Positions 55,032-63,718 of a DNA stretch of 64,000 bases are shown here, piece after piece (within the stretch, counting starts at the first letter, position 1; every line of letters starts with the position of its first letter). Under the pieces are notes generated by a model. It had not been told where the DNA came from. It did no database searches and saw nothing but the letters and a program-made list of their open reading frames with translations. The position numbers and the translations under genes were made by a program. Origin of the DNA: Candidatus Cloacimonadota bacterium. GTDB lineage: Bacteria; Cloacimonadota; Cloacimonadia; JGIOTU-2. The stretch lies in NCBI GenBank assembly GCA_016932035.1, contig JAFGDR010000036.1, positions 1-64,000 on the forward strand. The letters run 5' to 3'.

Positions 55032-55035
55032 AGTT

Positions 55036-55218
55036 TTACTTTTTGTGATTGTTGTTTGCTTTGATTGCTTCGAGAGGACATTCTGCAACACAGAGTCCGC
55101 ACTCGATACAATCATCGGTAATTATGTACTGAGTATCGTCTTCGACGATTGCGCCTTCCGGACATACTTCTACGCAGGATCCACATTTAATACAATCTGA
55201 AGTGATGATGTAACTCAT
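55036..55218 (-). CDS. 2[4Fe-4S] ferredoxin
   Basis: The 60-residue protein has two complete cluster motifs, CIKCGSCVEVCPEGA and CIECGLCVAECPLEA, the standard clostridial-type dicluster ferredoxin. It would carry low-potential electrons in anaerobic metabolism. It sits 6 bases after frr and 4 before the DUF2723 gene, an odd place within a translation operon. Confidence 0.95.
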   Translation of the reverse strand: MSYIITSDCIKCGSCVEVCPEGAIVEDDTQYIITDDCIECGLCVAECPLEAIKANNNHKK

Positions 55219-55224
55219 AATTGA

Positions 55225-55788
55225 TTAAATCTCCATGATTTCTTTTTCTTTATGTTCGACAGTTTCATCAATCTTCTTGATGAATTCATCGGTAATTTCC
55301 TGAACTTCATCAAGACCGTCTTTAGAATTATCCTCAGAAATGACACTGTCTTTTTCGAATTTCTTTATTTCGTCATTAGCATTTCTTCGAATGTTGCGAA
55401 CTGAAATTTTCGCTTCTTCTCCGTGCTTTTTAACCAATTTAACAAGATCTTTTCTTCTGTCCTCAGTTAGCGGAGGGAAACTCAGGCGTATTACATTCCC
55501 GTCATTTTGCGGTGTGATACCCAAATCAGAAGCAAGTATTGCTTTTTCGATAACTGACAACATATTTTTTTCCCAGGGATTGATCATGATCAAACGGGCT
55601 TCGGGTATTGATATTGTGCCTACATGATTGAGAGGAGAGGATTGTCCATAGTAATCAACAGTGATGTCCTCAAGGAGAGAGATATTCGCTTTTCCGGTTC
55701 TGATCTTCAAAAGCTCCTTATGAAGCGCATCGATGGCTTTTTCCATCTTATTGCGCGTATCTTTGTAGATCGATTCTAATTCTTGCAT
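55225..55788 (-). CDS. frr: Ribosome recycling factor
   Basis: RRF splits the post-termination ribosome with EF-G. The 187-residue protein has the family blocks KMEKAIDALHKELLKIRTGKA, LEDITVDYYGQSSPLNHVG, MLSVIEKAILASDLGITPQN and RKDLVKLVKKHGEEAKISVRN. It follows pyrH by 78 bases as in many bacteria. Confidence 0.97.
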   Translation of the reverse strand: MQELESIYKDTRNKMEKAIDALHKELLKIRTGKANISLLEDITVDYYGQSSPLNHVGTISIPEARLIMINPWEKNMLSVIEKAILASDLGITPQNDGNVIRLSFPPLTEDRRKDLVKLVKKHGEEAKISVRNIRRNANDEIKKFEKDSVISEDNSKDGLDEVQEITDEFIKKIDETVEHKEKEIMEI

Positions 55789-55866
55789 TGTTCACTCCTC
55801 GTGCGATCTTCCAGAGCTGCATCGCAAAGTAAATCGAGTTGTAAAAACCACCAGCTGTTCAATGTG

Positions 55867-56571
55867 CTATTCTATGATACTTCCAAAATTATCTTCAAAT
55901 ACAGCTTTGGAAATATTGCCAAGATCTTTGATATTGAAAACCTTAATTTTAAGATGATTATTTTTTGCCAGTGAAATTGCAGTAAGATCCATTACTTTGA
56001 GGTTCAATTCTATATAATCATTATAGGAAATCGTGTCGAAGATCGTTGCATCGGGATATTTTACGGGATCTCTGTCATACACACCATCAACTTTTGTACC
56101 TTTGAAGAGGATGTCAGCTTCGATCTCAAGTGCACGGAGAACTGCAGCAGTATCAGTAGTGAAATAAGGATTTCCTGTTCCTCCTGCAAAAAGCCCTACT
56201 TTGCCTGCACGGAGTGCTGACTGTGCCACCTCAGAAGAGAAACATGTGCCGATCGATGCAACTGATTTTGCAGTAAACACTTCTGAGAGCACGTGATACT
56301 CACGAAGCTTCTCATGAAGCACAATTGCATTCTGTACAGTTGCAAGCATACCGATAGCATCGGCTTCTGGACGTCTCATTCCTTCAATGGCAGAGGTAGC
56401 TCCTCTAAAAAAGTTCCCACCGCCAGCAACGATACCTATCTCCAGTCCTTTTGTGTGCAGGTCAACGATCTCTTTTACAACTCTGGTAACAGCATCATTT
56501 TCAATTCCAAAGGAATTATTCCCCTGCAGAATTTCACCGCTGATCTTCAAGAGTATTCTTTTATATTTCAC
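55867..56571 (-). CDS. pyrH: UMP kinase
   Basis: PyrH phosphorylates UMP to UDP. The 234-residue amino-acid-kinase-fold protein has RILLKISGEILQG, GIVAGGGNFFRGA, FAGGTGNPYFTTDTAAVLRA, KGTKVDGVYDRDPVKYP and KVFNIKDLGNISKA. It lies 4 bases after tsf in the usual tsf-pyrH-frr order. Confidence 0.97.
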   Translation of the reverse strand: MKYKRILLKISGEILQGNNSFGIENDAVTRVVKEIVDLHTKGLEIGIVAGGGNFFRGATSAIEGMRRPEADAIGMLATVQNAIVLHEKLREYHVLSEVFTAKSVASIGTCFSSEVAQSALRAGKVGLFAGGTGNPYFTTDTAAVLRALEIEADILFKGTKVDGVYDRDPVKYPDATIFDTISYNDYIELNLKVMDLTAISLAKNNHLKIKVFNIKDLGNISKAVFEDNFGSIIE

Positions 56572-56575
56572 AGAT

Positions 56576-57166
56576 TTAACCTATATGATAACGAGCATAC
56601 TTCTTTATATTTATATTTTCACCAAGCTTGAGTACTGCATCGGAGATAAGTTCTTTGACTGTGATATCTTCGTTCATAATAAAGGGCTGACTCAAAAGGC
56701 AGTTTTCTGTATAATATTTTTTTATCTGACCTTCAACGATCTTATCGACGATATTCTCAGGTTTTCCTGCTTTAAGTGCTCTTTCTCGATAAATCTCTTT
56801 TTCAGCTTCAACAAGTTTGGGATCGAGATCTTCCTCAGCAATTGCAAGTGGATCAGTGGCTGCGATGTGCATTGCAATTTTATTTGCAAGCTCGGTAAAG
56901 TCGTCTGTTTTTGCAACAAAGTCTGACTCACAGGCAATCTTAACCAACACACCAAGTTTTGCTCCAGGATGAATATATGCATGAATGATACCTTCGTTGG
57001 ACTCACGCTCTGATTTTTTCTCTGCTTTTGCTAATCCACTGGTTCTCAGAATTTTAACGGCTTCTTCAAGGTTGCCATCTGCATCCTTGAGTGCCTTTTT
57101 GCACTCCATTAATCCAACACCAGTTTTATCTCTTAATTCTTTTACTAATTTTGCTGTAATTTCCAT
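56576..57166 (-). CDS. tsf: Elongation factor Ts
   Basis: EF-Ts recharges EF-Tu with GTP. The 196-residue protein begins with the UBA-like domain (LVKELRDKTGVGLMECKKAL) and continues with GIIHAYIHPGAKLGVLVKI and a CESDFVAKTDDF segment. It is the short form with one core subdomain, common outside the Proteobacteria. rpsB lies 14 bases upstream. Confidence 0.96.
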   Translation of the reverse strand: MEITAKLVKELRDKTGVGLMECKKALKDADGNLEEAVKILRTSGLAKAEKKSERESNEGIIHAYIHPGAKLGVLVKIACESDFVAKTDDFTELANKIAMHIAATDPLAIAEEDLDPKLVEAEKEIYRERALKAGKPENIVDKIVEGQIKKYYTENCLLSQPFIMNEDITVKELISDAVLKLGENINIKKYARYHIG

Positions 57167-57180
57167 AATAGCTCCGTATA

Positions 57181-58182
57181 TTATTTTTGATGAACCAATC
57201 CAAGATGGATCTTCAAACCACGCTTGGAGGAGAATGTTTTACCACAGTCGGGGCATTCGAAACGTTTCTCTTTCTTTTCTTCAGGTTCTTCTTTCGGTTC
57301 TTCTACTTTTTCTGTATCTTTAGCTTTTGATTTTTTCGCTTTTTTCTCTTCTTTAGGTTGAGGTTCTTCAATCTCTTCTTCAACAACATCCTCTACATCT
57401 TCCACATCTTCTTCAGGTTCTTTTGCAACCTCTTCAGTTTCAACTATCTCTTGTACTTCTTGTTTTGCTTCAAATTCTGAAATATCGCCACCTTCGGCTG
57501 CAATTCTTTTTCCTTCGATTACTGCTTCAGCCATAATATCGCAAATGAGATTTACTGATTTCATTGCATCATCATTTCCTGGTATGACATAATCGATGCC
57601 ATCAGGATCGCCGTTTGTATCAACAATTGCAACGATAGGAATATCGAGATTCTTTGCTTCGTTTACTGCATTTTTTTCATATACAATATCAGCGATGAAC
57701 AAAGCAGAAGGCACCTGTTCCATATCCCTGATTCCACCAAGAGCACTCAGTATTTTATCATACTTCCTTTGCATTTTGAGTATCTCGAGTTTGGTGAATT
57801 TATTGATCTCACCGGTTTCCTGAAGATTCTCAAATTCATCGAGTTTGGAAATACTCTGACGGATGGTTTTAAGATTAGTAAGTGTTCCACCATACCATCT
57901 GTTACTGATAAAGAACTCGTCGCATTTCTCAGCAGCATTCTGAATACCTTCGGATACCTGCTTTTTTGTTCCGACAAACAGAATTCTTTTACCTTTTGCT
58001 GCGAGTTCTCTGATAAAGTAGTACGCTTGATTGATGGCTTCGAGGGTTTGTTTTAGATCAATGATGTGAATCCCATTCCTTTTAATGAAGATGTAGCGCT
58101 TCATTTTAGGATTCCAGCGTCGAGTTTGATGACCAAAATGAACACCAGCCTCGAGAAGACTTTTCATTTCAACGACACTCAT
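57181..58182 (-). CDS. rpsB: 30S ribosomal protein S2 with acidic linker and C-terminal C2H2 zinc finger
   Basis: Residues 1-235 are a normal S2: LLEAGVHFGHQTRRWNPKM, RNGIHIIDLKQTLEAI, FISNRWYGGTLTNLKTIRQS and ALFIADIVYEKNAVNEA. After it comes a 70-residue linker almost wholly of Glu, Lys, Val, Asp and Pro. The last 25 residues form a classical C2H2 finger: Cys310, Cys313, Phe317, Leu323, His326 and His331, in FECPDCGKTF plus SSKRGLKIHLGLVHQK, exactly C-x2-C-x3-F-x5-L-x2-H-x4-H. The finger is in the same uninterrupted frame, ending in TAA at 57181. Bacterial S2 proteins usually end near residue 230-260. The finger could bind rRNA, mRNA, DNA or a protein; its role is unknown. Confidence 0.95.
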   Translation of the reverse strand: MSVVEMKSLLEAGVHFGHQTRRWNPKMKRYIFIKRNGIHIIDLKQTLEAINQAYYFIRELAAKGKRILFVGTKKQVSEGIQNAAEKCDEFFISNRWYGGTLTNLKTIRQSISKLDEFENLQETGEINKFTKLEILKMQRKYDKILSALGGIRDMEQVPSALFIADIVYEKNAVNEAKNLDIPIVAIVDTNGDPDGIDYVIPGNDDAMKSVNLICDIMAEAVIEGKRIAAEGGDISEFEAKQEVQEIVETEEVAKEPEEDVEDVEDVVEEEIEEPQPKEEKKAKKSKAKDTEKVEEPKEEPEEKKEKRFECPDCGKTFSSKRGLKIHLGLVHQK

Positions 58183-58284
58183 GTGTGTCCTCCAACGGTT
58201 ATTATTTTAACTTCATCAGCACTGCATATATTCGAACCAGCCGAACACCGTTTGCAGCTCAGAAGTTAATTGATTGAATATATT

Positions 58285-58671
58285 TTATCTCTTTGAATAC
58301 TGATATGCTTTACGTGCTTTTGCAAGTCCGTATTTCCTGCGTTCCTTTTCACGTGCATCTCGGGTTAGAAGTCCTTCTTTTTTCAGTATAGCACGTAATT
58401 CAGGATCATATTCTAAAAGGGCTCTGCTGATTCCAAGACGGATAGCTCCGGCTTGACCGGAAAGTCCCCCACCACGAACATTGACCTTCATGTCAAATCT
58501 CTCTGATTGTTCAATGAGCTTGAATGGTTCTTCAACGATCATCTCGAGGGTTTCTCTACTGAGATAATCTTTCATAGTTTTATTATTGATGATCCTTTTT
58601 CCGGTTCCTTTGGAAAGACGAACACGGGCAACGGCATTTTTGCGCCTGCCAACTGCATCAAAATATTGCAT
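58285..58671 (-). CDS. rpsI: 30S ribosomal protein S9
   Basis: The 128-residue protein begins [21 protein letters not shown], contains [21 protein letters not shown] and ends with the basic tail [11 protein letters not shown] that reaches the P-site tRNA. It follows rplM by 17 bases, the usual pairing. The 102-base gap to rpsB shows no gene. Confidence 0.97.
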   Translation of the reverse strand: MQYFDAVGRRKNAVARVRLSKGTGKRIINNKTMKDYLSRETLEMIVEEPFKLIEQSERFDMKVNVRGGGLSGQAGAIRLGISRALLEYDPELRAILKKEGLLTRDAREKERRKYGLAKARKAYQYSKR

Positions 58672-58688
58672 ATATGTTTCTCCTACAA

Positions 58689-59120
58689 TTAAGAAATCTT
58701 TATCTCTTCAGGTTTTTGTGCCTGATGATTGTGCTCTTTGCCAGTATAAATTTTCAATCGCTTGAGCATTCTGTCGCGAAGCTTATTTTTGGGAAGCATT
58801 CCCTTTACTGAATGAATAATAATCTGATCAGGTTTGTTTTCTTTCATTCGATGATAGGAAATAGTCTTTTGACCACTTGGATATCCAGAATATCGTTTGT
58901 ATTCCTTAACAAATTCCTTTTGTCCTGTAACTTTTACCTTATCCGCATTCAGGATGATCACGAAATCTCCCATATCAAAGAAGGGAGTATAGGTTGGTTT
59001 ATGTTTACCGCTGAGAAGCTCTGCAACCTTGGTGGATAATCTACCAAGAACAACTTCTTCAGCATCGATCACAAACCAGCGATGCTCAATATTATCGACT
59101 TTTGGCAACGTCGTTTTCAT
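58689..59120 (-). CDS. rplM: 50S ribosomal protein L13
   Basis: The 143-residue protein has [62 protein letters not shown] and the HNHQAQKPE end. It is the first gene of the minus-strand translation operon, with AGGAGA before its ATG. Confidence 0.97.
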   Translation of the reverse strand: MKTTLPKVDNIEHRWFVIDAEEVVLGRLSTKVAELLSGKHKPTYTPFFDMGDFVIILNADKVKVTGQKEFVKEYKRYSGYPSGQKTISYHRMKENKPDQIIIHSVKGMLPKNKLRDRMLKRLKIYTGKEHNHQAQKPEEIKIS

Positions 59121-59186
59121 TATGTCTCCTAAAAATTCTCACTTCGCTTATACAACGATATTTATGACATTTTCAATAAGTAGTGC

Positions 59187-59217
59187 CATAAAGTTTGTGC
59201 CCTGAAACCCTTGTCAA
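59187..59217 (-). promoter_or_regulatory. Possible promoter of the rplM operon
   Basis: On the minus strand TTGACA (59217-59212) is followed after 19 bases by TTTATG (59192-59187), about 67 bases before the rplM ATG. The spacing is long. The 232-base gap 59121-59352 holds no other feature that I can support. Confidence 0.25.
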
Positions 59218-59352
59218 GTTTAACAATAGTACGGACACAATGCTTGTTTAAGTCCCATAAGATAAGACTATTTGCTTTATTCGCAACTATATTTTTATGG
59301 AAGAAATATTTACTCGATTATTCAGAGAAATCTATCAAAATCTTTTTGAATA

Positions 59353-60291
59353 TTACTCCATCTTCTTCAGAAATTTATAGTAATCACCATCGGTTGTCAT
59401 GATGATCGTGTTCGTGCTATCAATGGTTCTTTCATATGTTTCAAGCGTTTTCAGGAACTCATAGAACTCTGGATCTTTGTTGTAAGCATTTGCATAGATC
59501 TTTATCGCAGAAGCATCTGCCTTACCTTTGATCTCCTGGGCTTTCTGATATGCTGTTGATTGGATCAAGTCGAGTTCCCGCTGCATTTTACCCAAAATTT
59601 CAGAGGAATTTCCACTACCTTCCGACAAATACTTGGCAGCGATCTTATTGCGTTCGGAGATCATGCGTTCGAATACTTTTGACTGAACTTCGTCATTGTA
59701 ATTCAATCGCTTTACCCGTACATCGATAAGGTTGATACCGTATTCAGCCACCTTTTCTTTTGAAAGAGCAAAGATTGAATCAGCAATGGTTCTTCGTCCG
59801 TTGATGATATTCTCATCCAGCACATCATCTAACTGGCTGTCCGAATACTCTGCTGTAAAGATCATTTCTCTGTTCGAACTTCGAACGATCTCCAATAATT
59901 TATTCGAACTTATCACATCCCGTGTTATACCACTAATGATGTCATCCAATCTGCTGTGAGCATTGCTTTCATATCTTGTGGTTTCGTAGAATTTTAGAGG
60001 ATCGACGATCTGCCATCTTGAGAAGGTGTCGAGCCAGATATAGCGTTTATCCGAGGTTGGTATCTGCTTTGCATCACCGTCCCATTCCAGAATGCGTTTA
60101 TCAAAATAATGTACTTTTTGCAGGAAGGGAACCTTTATATGGAGCCCAGCTTCTTTAATTGCTCCTCCGACCGGTTTTCCGAATTGTGTGATGATAACTT
60201 GCTCACGCTCATCGACAACATAAAAGGAATTGAAGAGTGCTATTAGTGCTAAAATGACAATTATTATAATGAAGATATATGACTTTTTCAT
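59353..60291 (-). CDS. hflC: SPFH-domain membrane protease modulator HflC
   Basis: The 312-residue protein has one N-terminal membrane helix (SYIFIIIIVILALIALF), an SPFH domain (about 25-220; VVDEREQVIITQFGKPVG, IWLDTFSRWQIVDPLKFYET) and a helical C-terminal part. With HflK it forms a large periplasmic cage around the FtsH protease. The frame is open 27 codons further upstream, but ATG 60291 follows a GAGGAGGT and lies 1 base after the hflK stop. Confidence 0.94.
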   Translation of the reverse strand: MKKSYIFIIIIVILALIALFNSFYVVDEREQVIITQFGKPVGGAIKEAGLHIKVPFLQKVHYFDKRILEWDGDAKQIPTSDKRYIWLDTFSRWQIVDPLKFYETTRYESNAHSRLDDIISGITRDVISSNKLLEIVRSSNREMIFTAEYSDSQLDDVLDENIINGRRTIADSIFALSKEKVAEYGINLIDVRVKRLNYNDEVQSKVFERMISERNKIAAKYLSEGSGNSSEILGKMQRELDLIQSTAYQKAQEIKGKADASAIKIYANAYNKDPEFYEFLKTLETYERTIDSTNTIIMTTDGDYYKFLKKME

Positions 60292-60292
60292 T

Positions 60293-61273
60293 TTAGTTAC
60301 CTCCTCTATCGAGATTGAGAAGCGGTAAGATTCCCTCCTGAGCATCATCAACGATATATTTCTTGGGAACATTGGGAAGCACTTTTTCCATCATTTCGAG
60401 GTATAGTCTCTTTTTTGTGACATCTTTAGCATTTCGATATTCATTGAACATTTGAATAAAACGATTCGCATCACCATTTGCACGATTAACCCTATCGATG
60501 GCATATCCTTCTGCTTCTTCGATCGTTCGTTTCGATTTTCCCTCTGCTTCTGGGATGACCTGGTTATACTTCTCCCATGCTTCATTGATGATCCGCTCTT
60601 TTTCCTGCTTTGCTGAGTTCACATTATTAAAGGCCGGCTGTACTGGCTTTGGAGGATTCACATTTTGTAGATTAATTGTGACGATTTCAAGCCCTGTATT
60701 GTAAATATCGAGTTGTTCCTGGAGCATGAGTTGTGACTGATCAGCAATCTCTTTTCTGTTCAGCACAATGACCTCATCCACACTGCGGTCACCCACGACT
60801 TCACGTATTACAGATTCGGATACATCTCGCAACGTCTCTTCGACATTTCTTACTTTAAAGAGGTATTTCACAGGATCCTGAATCCTATACTGTACGATCC
60901 ATTCAACGTCAGCTATATTCAGATCACCTGTCAGCATGATCGCTTCATTATCATAACTTTTTGAGGAATATTGGGTACGAACTCCAGCCTGGAGAGTACG
61001 AAAACCGAATTCTTCTTTGTAAACATGTTTAGTTTTTACTTTGGTTAGTTTATCAATCCCAAAAGGAAATTTGAAATGTAATCCCGGCTGGGTTGTTGAG
61101 TGATATTTTCCGAACCTCTGGATAACACCAACCTCTTCAGGATTAACTGTATATAGCCCCGTTGCAAGTAAGATGATCGCAGCGATCACTATCACAATTA
61201 TCCAGACAGTACGCCGAGACATCTTAAACTGCCGAAAATTGATATCTTCGAACTTAGGTATTGTTGCTTTCAT
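60293..61273 (-). CDS. hflK: SPFH-domain membrane protease modulator HflK
   Basis: The 326-residue protein has a membrane helix (VWIIVIVIAAIILLATGLY), then the SPFH domain with NPEEVGVIQRFGKYHSTTQPG, LNIADVEWIVQYRIQDPVKYLF and VVGDRSVDEVIVLNRKEIA. A helical region rich in Glu and Arg follows. It lacks the Gly-rich N-terminal extension of E. coli HflK, as many relatives do. It is directly upstream of hflC. Confidence 0.94.
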   Translation of the reverse strand: MKATIPKFEDINFRQFKMSRRTVWIIVIVIAAIILLATGLYTVNPEEVGVIQRFGKYHSTTQPGLHFKFPFGIDKLTKVKTKHVYKEEFGFRTLQAGVRTQYSSKSYDNEAIMLTGDLNIADVEWIVQYRIQDPVKYLFKVRNVEETLRDVSESVIREVVGDRSVDEVIVLNRKEIADQSQLMLQEQLDIYNTGLEIVTINLQNVNPPKPVQPAFNNVNSAKQEKERIINEAWEKYNQVIPEAEGKSKRTIEEAEGYAIDRVNRANGDANRFIQMFNEYRNAKDVTKKRLYLEMMEKVLPNVPKKYIVDDAQEGILPLLNLDRGGN

Positions 61274-61458
61274 TCTATCTCCTAAATTTCTTACAAATAA
61301 TATGAGAAATTAATGATCAATTCAATTTCTGGTGATAATGTTTCTTATGAGTATGCTGTCAAGTTTCATACCGAATTCATTATCATCAATGTAAATCTTA
61401 TCACTGTTAGTTTTTGTTTTTCTTGCCCAATTTTTATTCGCTTTAAAACCTTCGTCCC

Positions 61459-62091
61459 ATGAAAAATATTTGTGATCCCTGGCATCCGGACTACGATTTT
61501 GTTGATGAGGTTGAACCAATCAAATTAAGCTACCCTCATGCAGTTTTTACTGGTTCATTTAAGCAAGGAATTTCATCTTATTCTTTAAGTTTCAGAAATG
61601 TATCCTCTTTTCTTGGACATATATGCCTGTGTGGTGCTGGAGGATATCGAATCACACAACTCGCATTAGAATATATTAATACAGATCATACTCCTCTTGA
61701 AAAAGACAGGTTCACACTCATCAGCAGTAAGGATAATACAATTAGTGATGTTATAGCTTTTATACTCGGTTGTCCAAGGAGGAATGACTCTCAAAAAAAT
61801 CAATATTTTATCGATGAAACTATAGAAACGAAACGACGGGAATATATCTATAGAATTGAGTATCATCCATTGAAGAAAGCTGTGCAGATATTATACAGAA
61901 AGCATCTTCTCGTTGGGAATGAATATATGGATGAATTATGGGAGATCGAGAAAGCCCTTGATAAAAAGCCGGAATCGGTATCCAAAAAGGACAAGATTAT
62001 TTATAGAACTGCAATGATAAAAATGGTGAGAAATGTCCTTTTTGATGAAGTGCCAGGATTGTTTGAGGTAAAAGAAATTTCATATACGTAA
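61459..62091 (+). CDS. FmdE-like protein
   Basis: The 210-residue protein contains FLGHICLCGAGGYRITQLAL (residues about 52-71). This resembles the HGHLCPGxxxGYR signature of FmdE-domain proteins, which are linked to formylmethanofuran dehydrogenase and molybdenum or metal cofactors. The cysteine pattern is CLCG rather than CPG, and no C-terminal zinc ribbon is seen, so this is a distant relative. The C-terminal half is charged and helical. No clear SD precedes ATG 61459. It stands alone between the divergent hflK and the aldehyde dehydrogenase gene. Function unknown. Confidence 0.6.
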   Translation: MKNICDPWHPDYDFVDEVEPIKLSYPHAVFTGSFKQGISSYSLSFRNVSSFLGHICLCGAGGYRITQLALEYINTDHTPLEKDRFTLISSKDNTISDVIAFILGCPRRNDSQKNQYFIDETIETKRREYIYRIEYHPLKKAVQILYRKHLLVGNEYMDELWEIEKALDKKPESVSKKDKIIYRTAMIKMVRNVLFDEVPGLFEVKEISYT

Positions 62092-62235
62092 ACATGATAT
62101 GAATCTTGTTTTCCATTAAATACTCTTTTCATGCTTTTTCAACTGCCACATCGTAATAAAATGAAGATCGATGGCAAATAAATTGACATCACTATGTTAT
62201 AGTTTCTGCTCGATTCAAATCAAAAAGAAGGTGCT

Positions 62236-63648
62236 ATGCAAAAACAATATCCCCTTTTTATCGGTAATACAAAAGTAAAGACTAAAGAGAAACGAACAAT
62301 TTCATGTCCTCATGACAAAATACCTGTTGGGATAGTATATATTGCAAATGATACCCATATCGATCAAGCAATAAAGAAAGCAGTAAAATGTTTTGAAACA
62401 AGCAAAGACATGCCAGCATATGAGCGTTCTGACATACTCTTTTCGATTGCAAAAGATATTGAGAATACAAAAGATGTTTTAGCAGAAACTCTCGCTTTGG
62501 AATGCGCAAAAAACATCACTTTTGCCCGAGGTGAGGTAAAAAGAGCAATCCAAACCTTTACTCTTGCTGCGGAAGAAGCAAAAAGAATTAATGGAGATTT
62601 CTTCGGACTGGATAGCGTTCCTAAAGGTGCTCATACTCATGCACTTGTGAAACTATTCCCAATCGGACCTGTACTTGGGATCGCCCCTTTCAATTTTCCA
62701 ATTAACCTTGTAGCACATAAGGTTGCACCAGCAATTGCTGTTGGAAATCCTATTATTATGAAACCTTCTTCACTTGCCCCTATCTCTGCACTGAATCTCG
62801 CGGAAATTATCATAAAGTATGTTCCTGACGGTATGCTTTCTGTGCTTCCCTGCTCCGGACCTTCCATAATGAGCGCTGTAAAAAATGAAGACATCAAAAT
62901 GATCAGCTTTACGGGCAGTCCGGCAGTTGGCTGGAAACTGAAAGATCAGTACAGTAAAAAGAGAATTTGTCTTGAATTAGGAGGCAACGCCGGTCTTATT
63001 ATCGATGAAGATGCGGATATTGAAGATGCCGTCAATAAATCGATCATTGGTGGTTTTGGATATGCTGGACAGGTTTGTATTCACACACAAAGATTCTATG
63101 TTCATAACTCAATATTCAAAGAATTTCTCAACTTGTTTTTGGTCAAAACAAAAGAGATCAAACTTGGTCATCCACTCGATGAAGAAGCATTTCTAAATTG
63201 TATGATATCCGAACAGGAAGCGATCAGGGCTGAAAGTTGGATACAGGAAGCTGTTCAACAGGGGGCTGAAATTCTTTGTGGAGGTAAACGAGACGGTACA
63301 AAGCTCGAAGCAACCATCCTTACCAAAACAAAGCAGGACATGAAAGTAGAAAAAAATGAAGTATTTGCTCCAGTGGTAACTCTTACTCCTTTTGATGATT
63401 TTAAAAAAGCAGTCGGGATGATTAATAATTCAGTTTACGGACTGCAGGCAGGTGTTTTCTCAAATAATCTTAAACATATCAAATATGCTTTCAAAATTTT
63501 GGAAGTTGGAGGAGTCATCATCAATAACACACCAACATTCCGAGTTGACCAGATGCCTTACGGTGGTGTAAAGAATTCCGGCTTCGGTCGAGAAGGAGTC
63601 CGTTATTCAATCGAAGAAATGACCGAGTTAAAATTGCTTGTGATCTGA
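62236..63648 (+). CDS. NAD(P)-dependent aldehyde dehydrogenase
   Basis: This 470-residue aldehyde dehydrogenase superfamily protein has IAPFNFPINLVAHKVAPAIA, MKPSSLAPISALNLAE, SFTGSPAVGWKL, the catalytic Glu in LELGGNAGLIIDEDAD and the catalytic Cys in YAGQVCIHTQR. NEVFAPVVTLTPFDDF and PYGGVKNSGFGREGVRY complete the fold. It oxidises an aldehyde to an acid; by general look it belongs with the GapN/lactaldehyde/phosphonate-type soluble enzymes, but the substrate cannot be named. AGAAGG at 62226-62231 supports ATG 62236. A strong hairpin follows the stop. Confidence 0.92.
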   Translation: MQKQYPLFIGNTKVKTKEKRTISCPHDKIPVGIVYIANDTHIDQAIKKAVKCFETSKDMPAYERSDILFSIAKDIENTKDVLAETLALECAKNITFARGEVKRAIQTFTLAAEEAKRINGDFFGLDSVPKGAHTHALVKLFPIGPVLGIAPFNFPINLVAHKVAPAIAVGNPIIMKPSSLAPISALNLAEIIIKYVPDGMLSVLPCSGPSIMSAVKNEDIKMISFTGSPAVGWKLKDQYSKKRICLELGGNAGLIIDEDADIEDAVNKSIIGGFGYAGQVCIHTQRFYVHNSIFKEFLNLFLVKTKEIKLGHPLDEEAFLNCMISEQEAIRAESWIQEAVQQGAEILCGGKRDGTKLEATILTKTKQDMKVEKNEVFAPVVTLTPFDDFKKAVGMINNSVYGLQAGVFSNNLKHIKYAFKILEVGGVIINNTPTFRVDQMPYGGVKNSGFGREGVRYSIEEMTELKLLVI

Positions 63649-63666
63649 TACTTGAGAAATCAATTA

Positions 63667-63698
63667 AAGAAAGCGAGGATGGACATCCTCGCTTTCTT
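63667..63698. terminator. Bidirectional hairpin terminator
   Basis: AAGAAAGCGAGGAT (63667-63680) and ATCCTCGCTTTCTT (63685-63698) form a perfect 14-bp stem with a GGAC loop. It sits between the aldehyde dehydrogenase stop and the converging minus-strand gene. A/T-rich stem bases serve as U-tracts in both directions. Confidence 0.8.
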
Positions 63699-63718
63699 CA
63701 ATATTTGTTTCGTAAATT

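Noticed and set aside
58190-58275. A tRNA-like TTCGAA loop between rpsI and rpsB
   Set aside because: No T-arm stem pairs around it, and no acceptor or anticodon stem can be drawn.
61322-61519. A 65-residue minus-strand open frame between hflK and the FmdE-like gene
   Set aside because: It overlaps the start of the better supported plus-strand gene and has no start signal or recognisable features.
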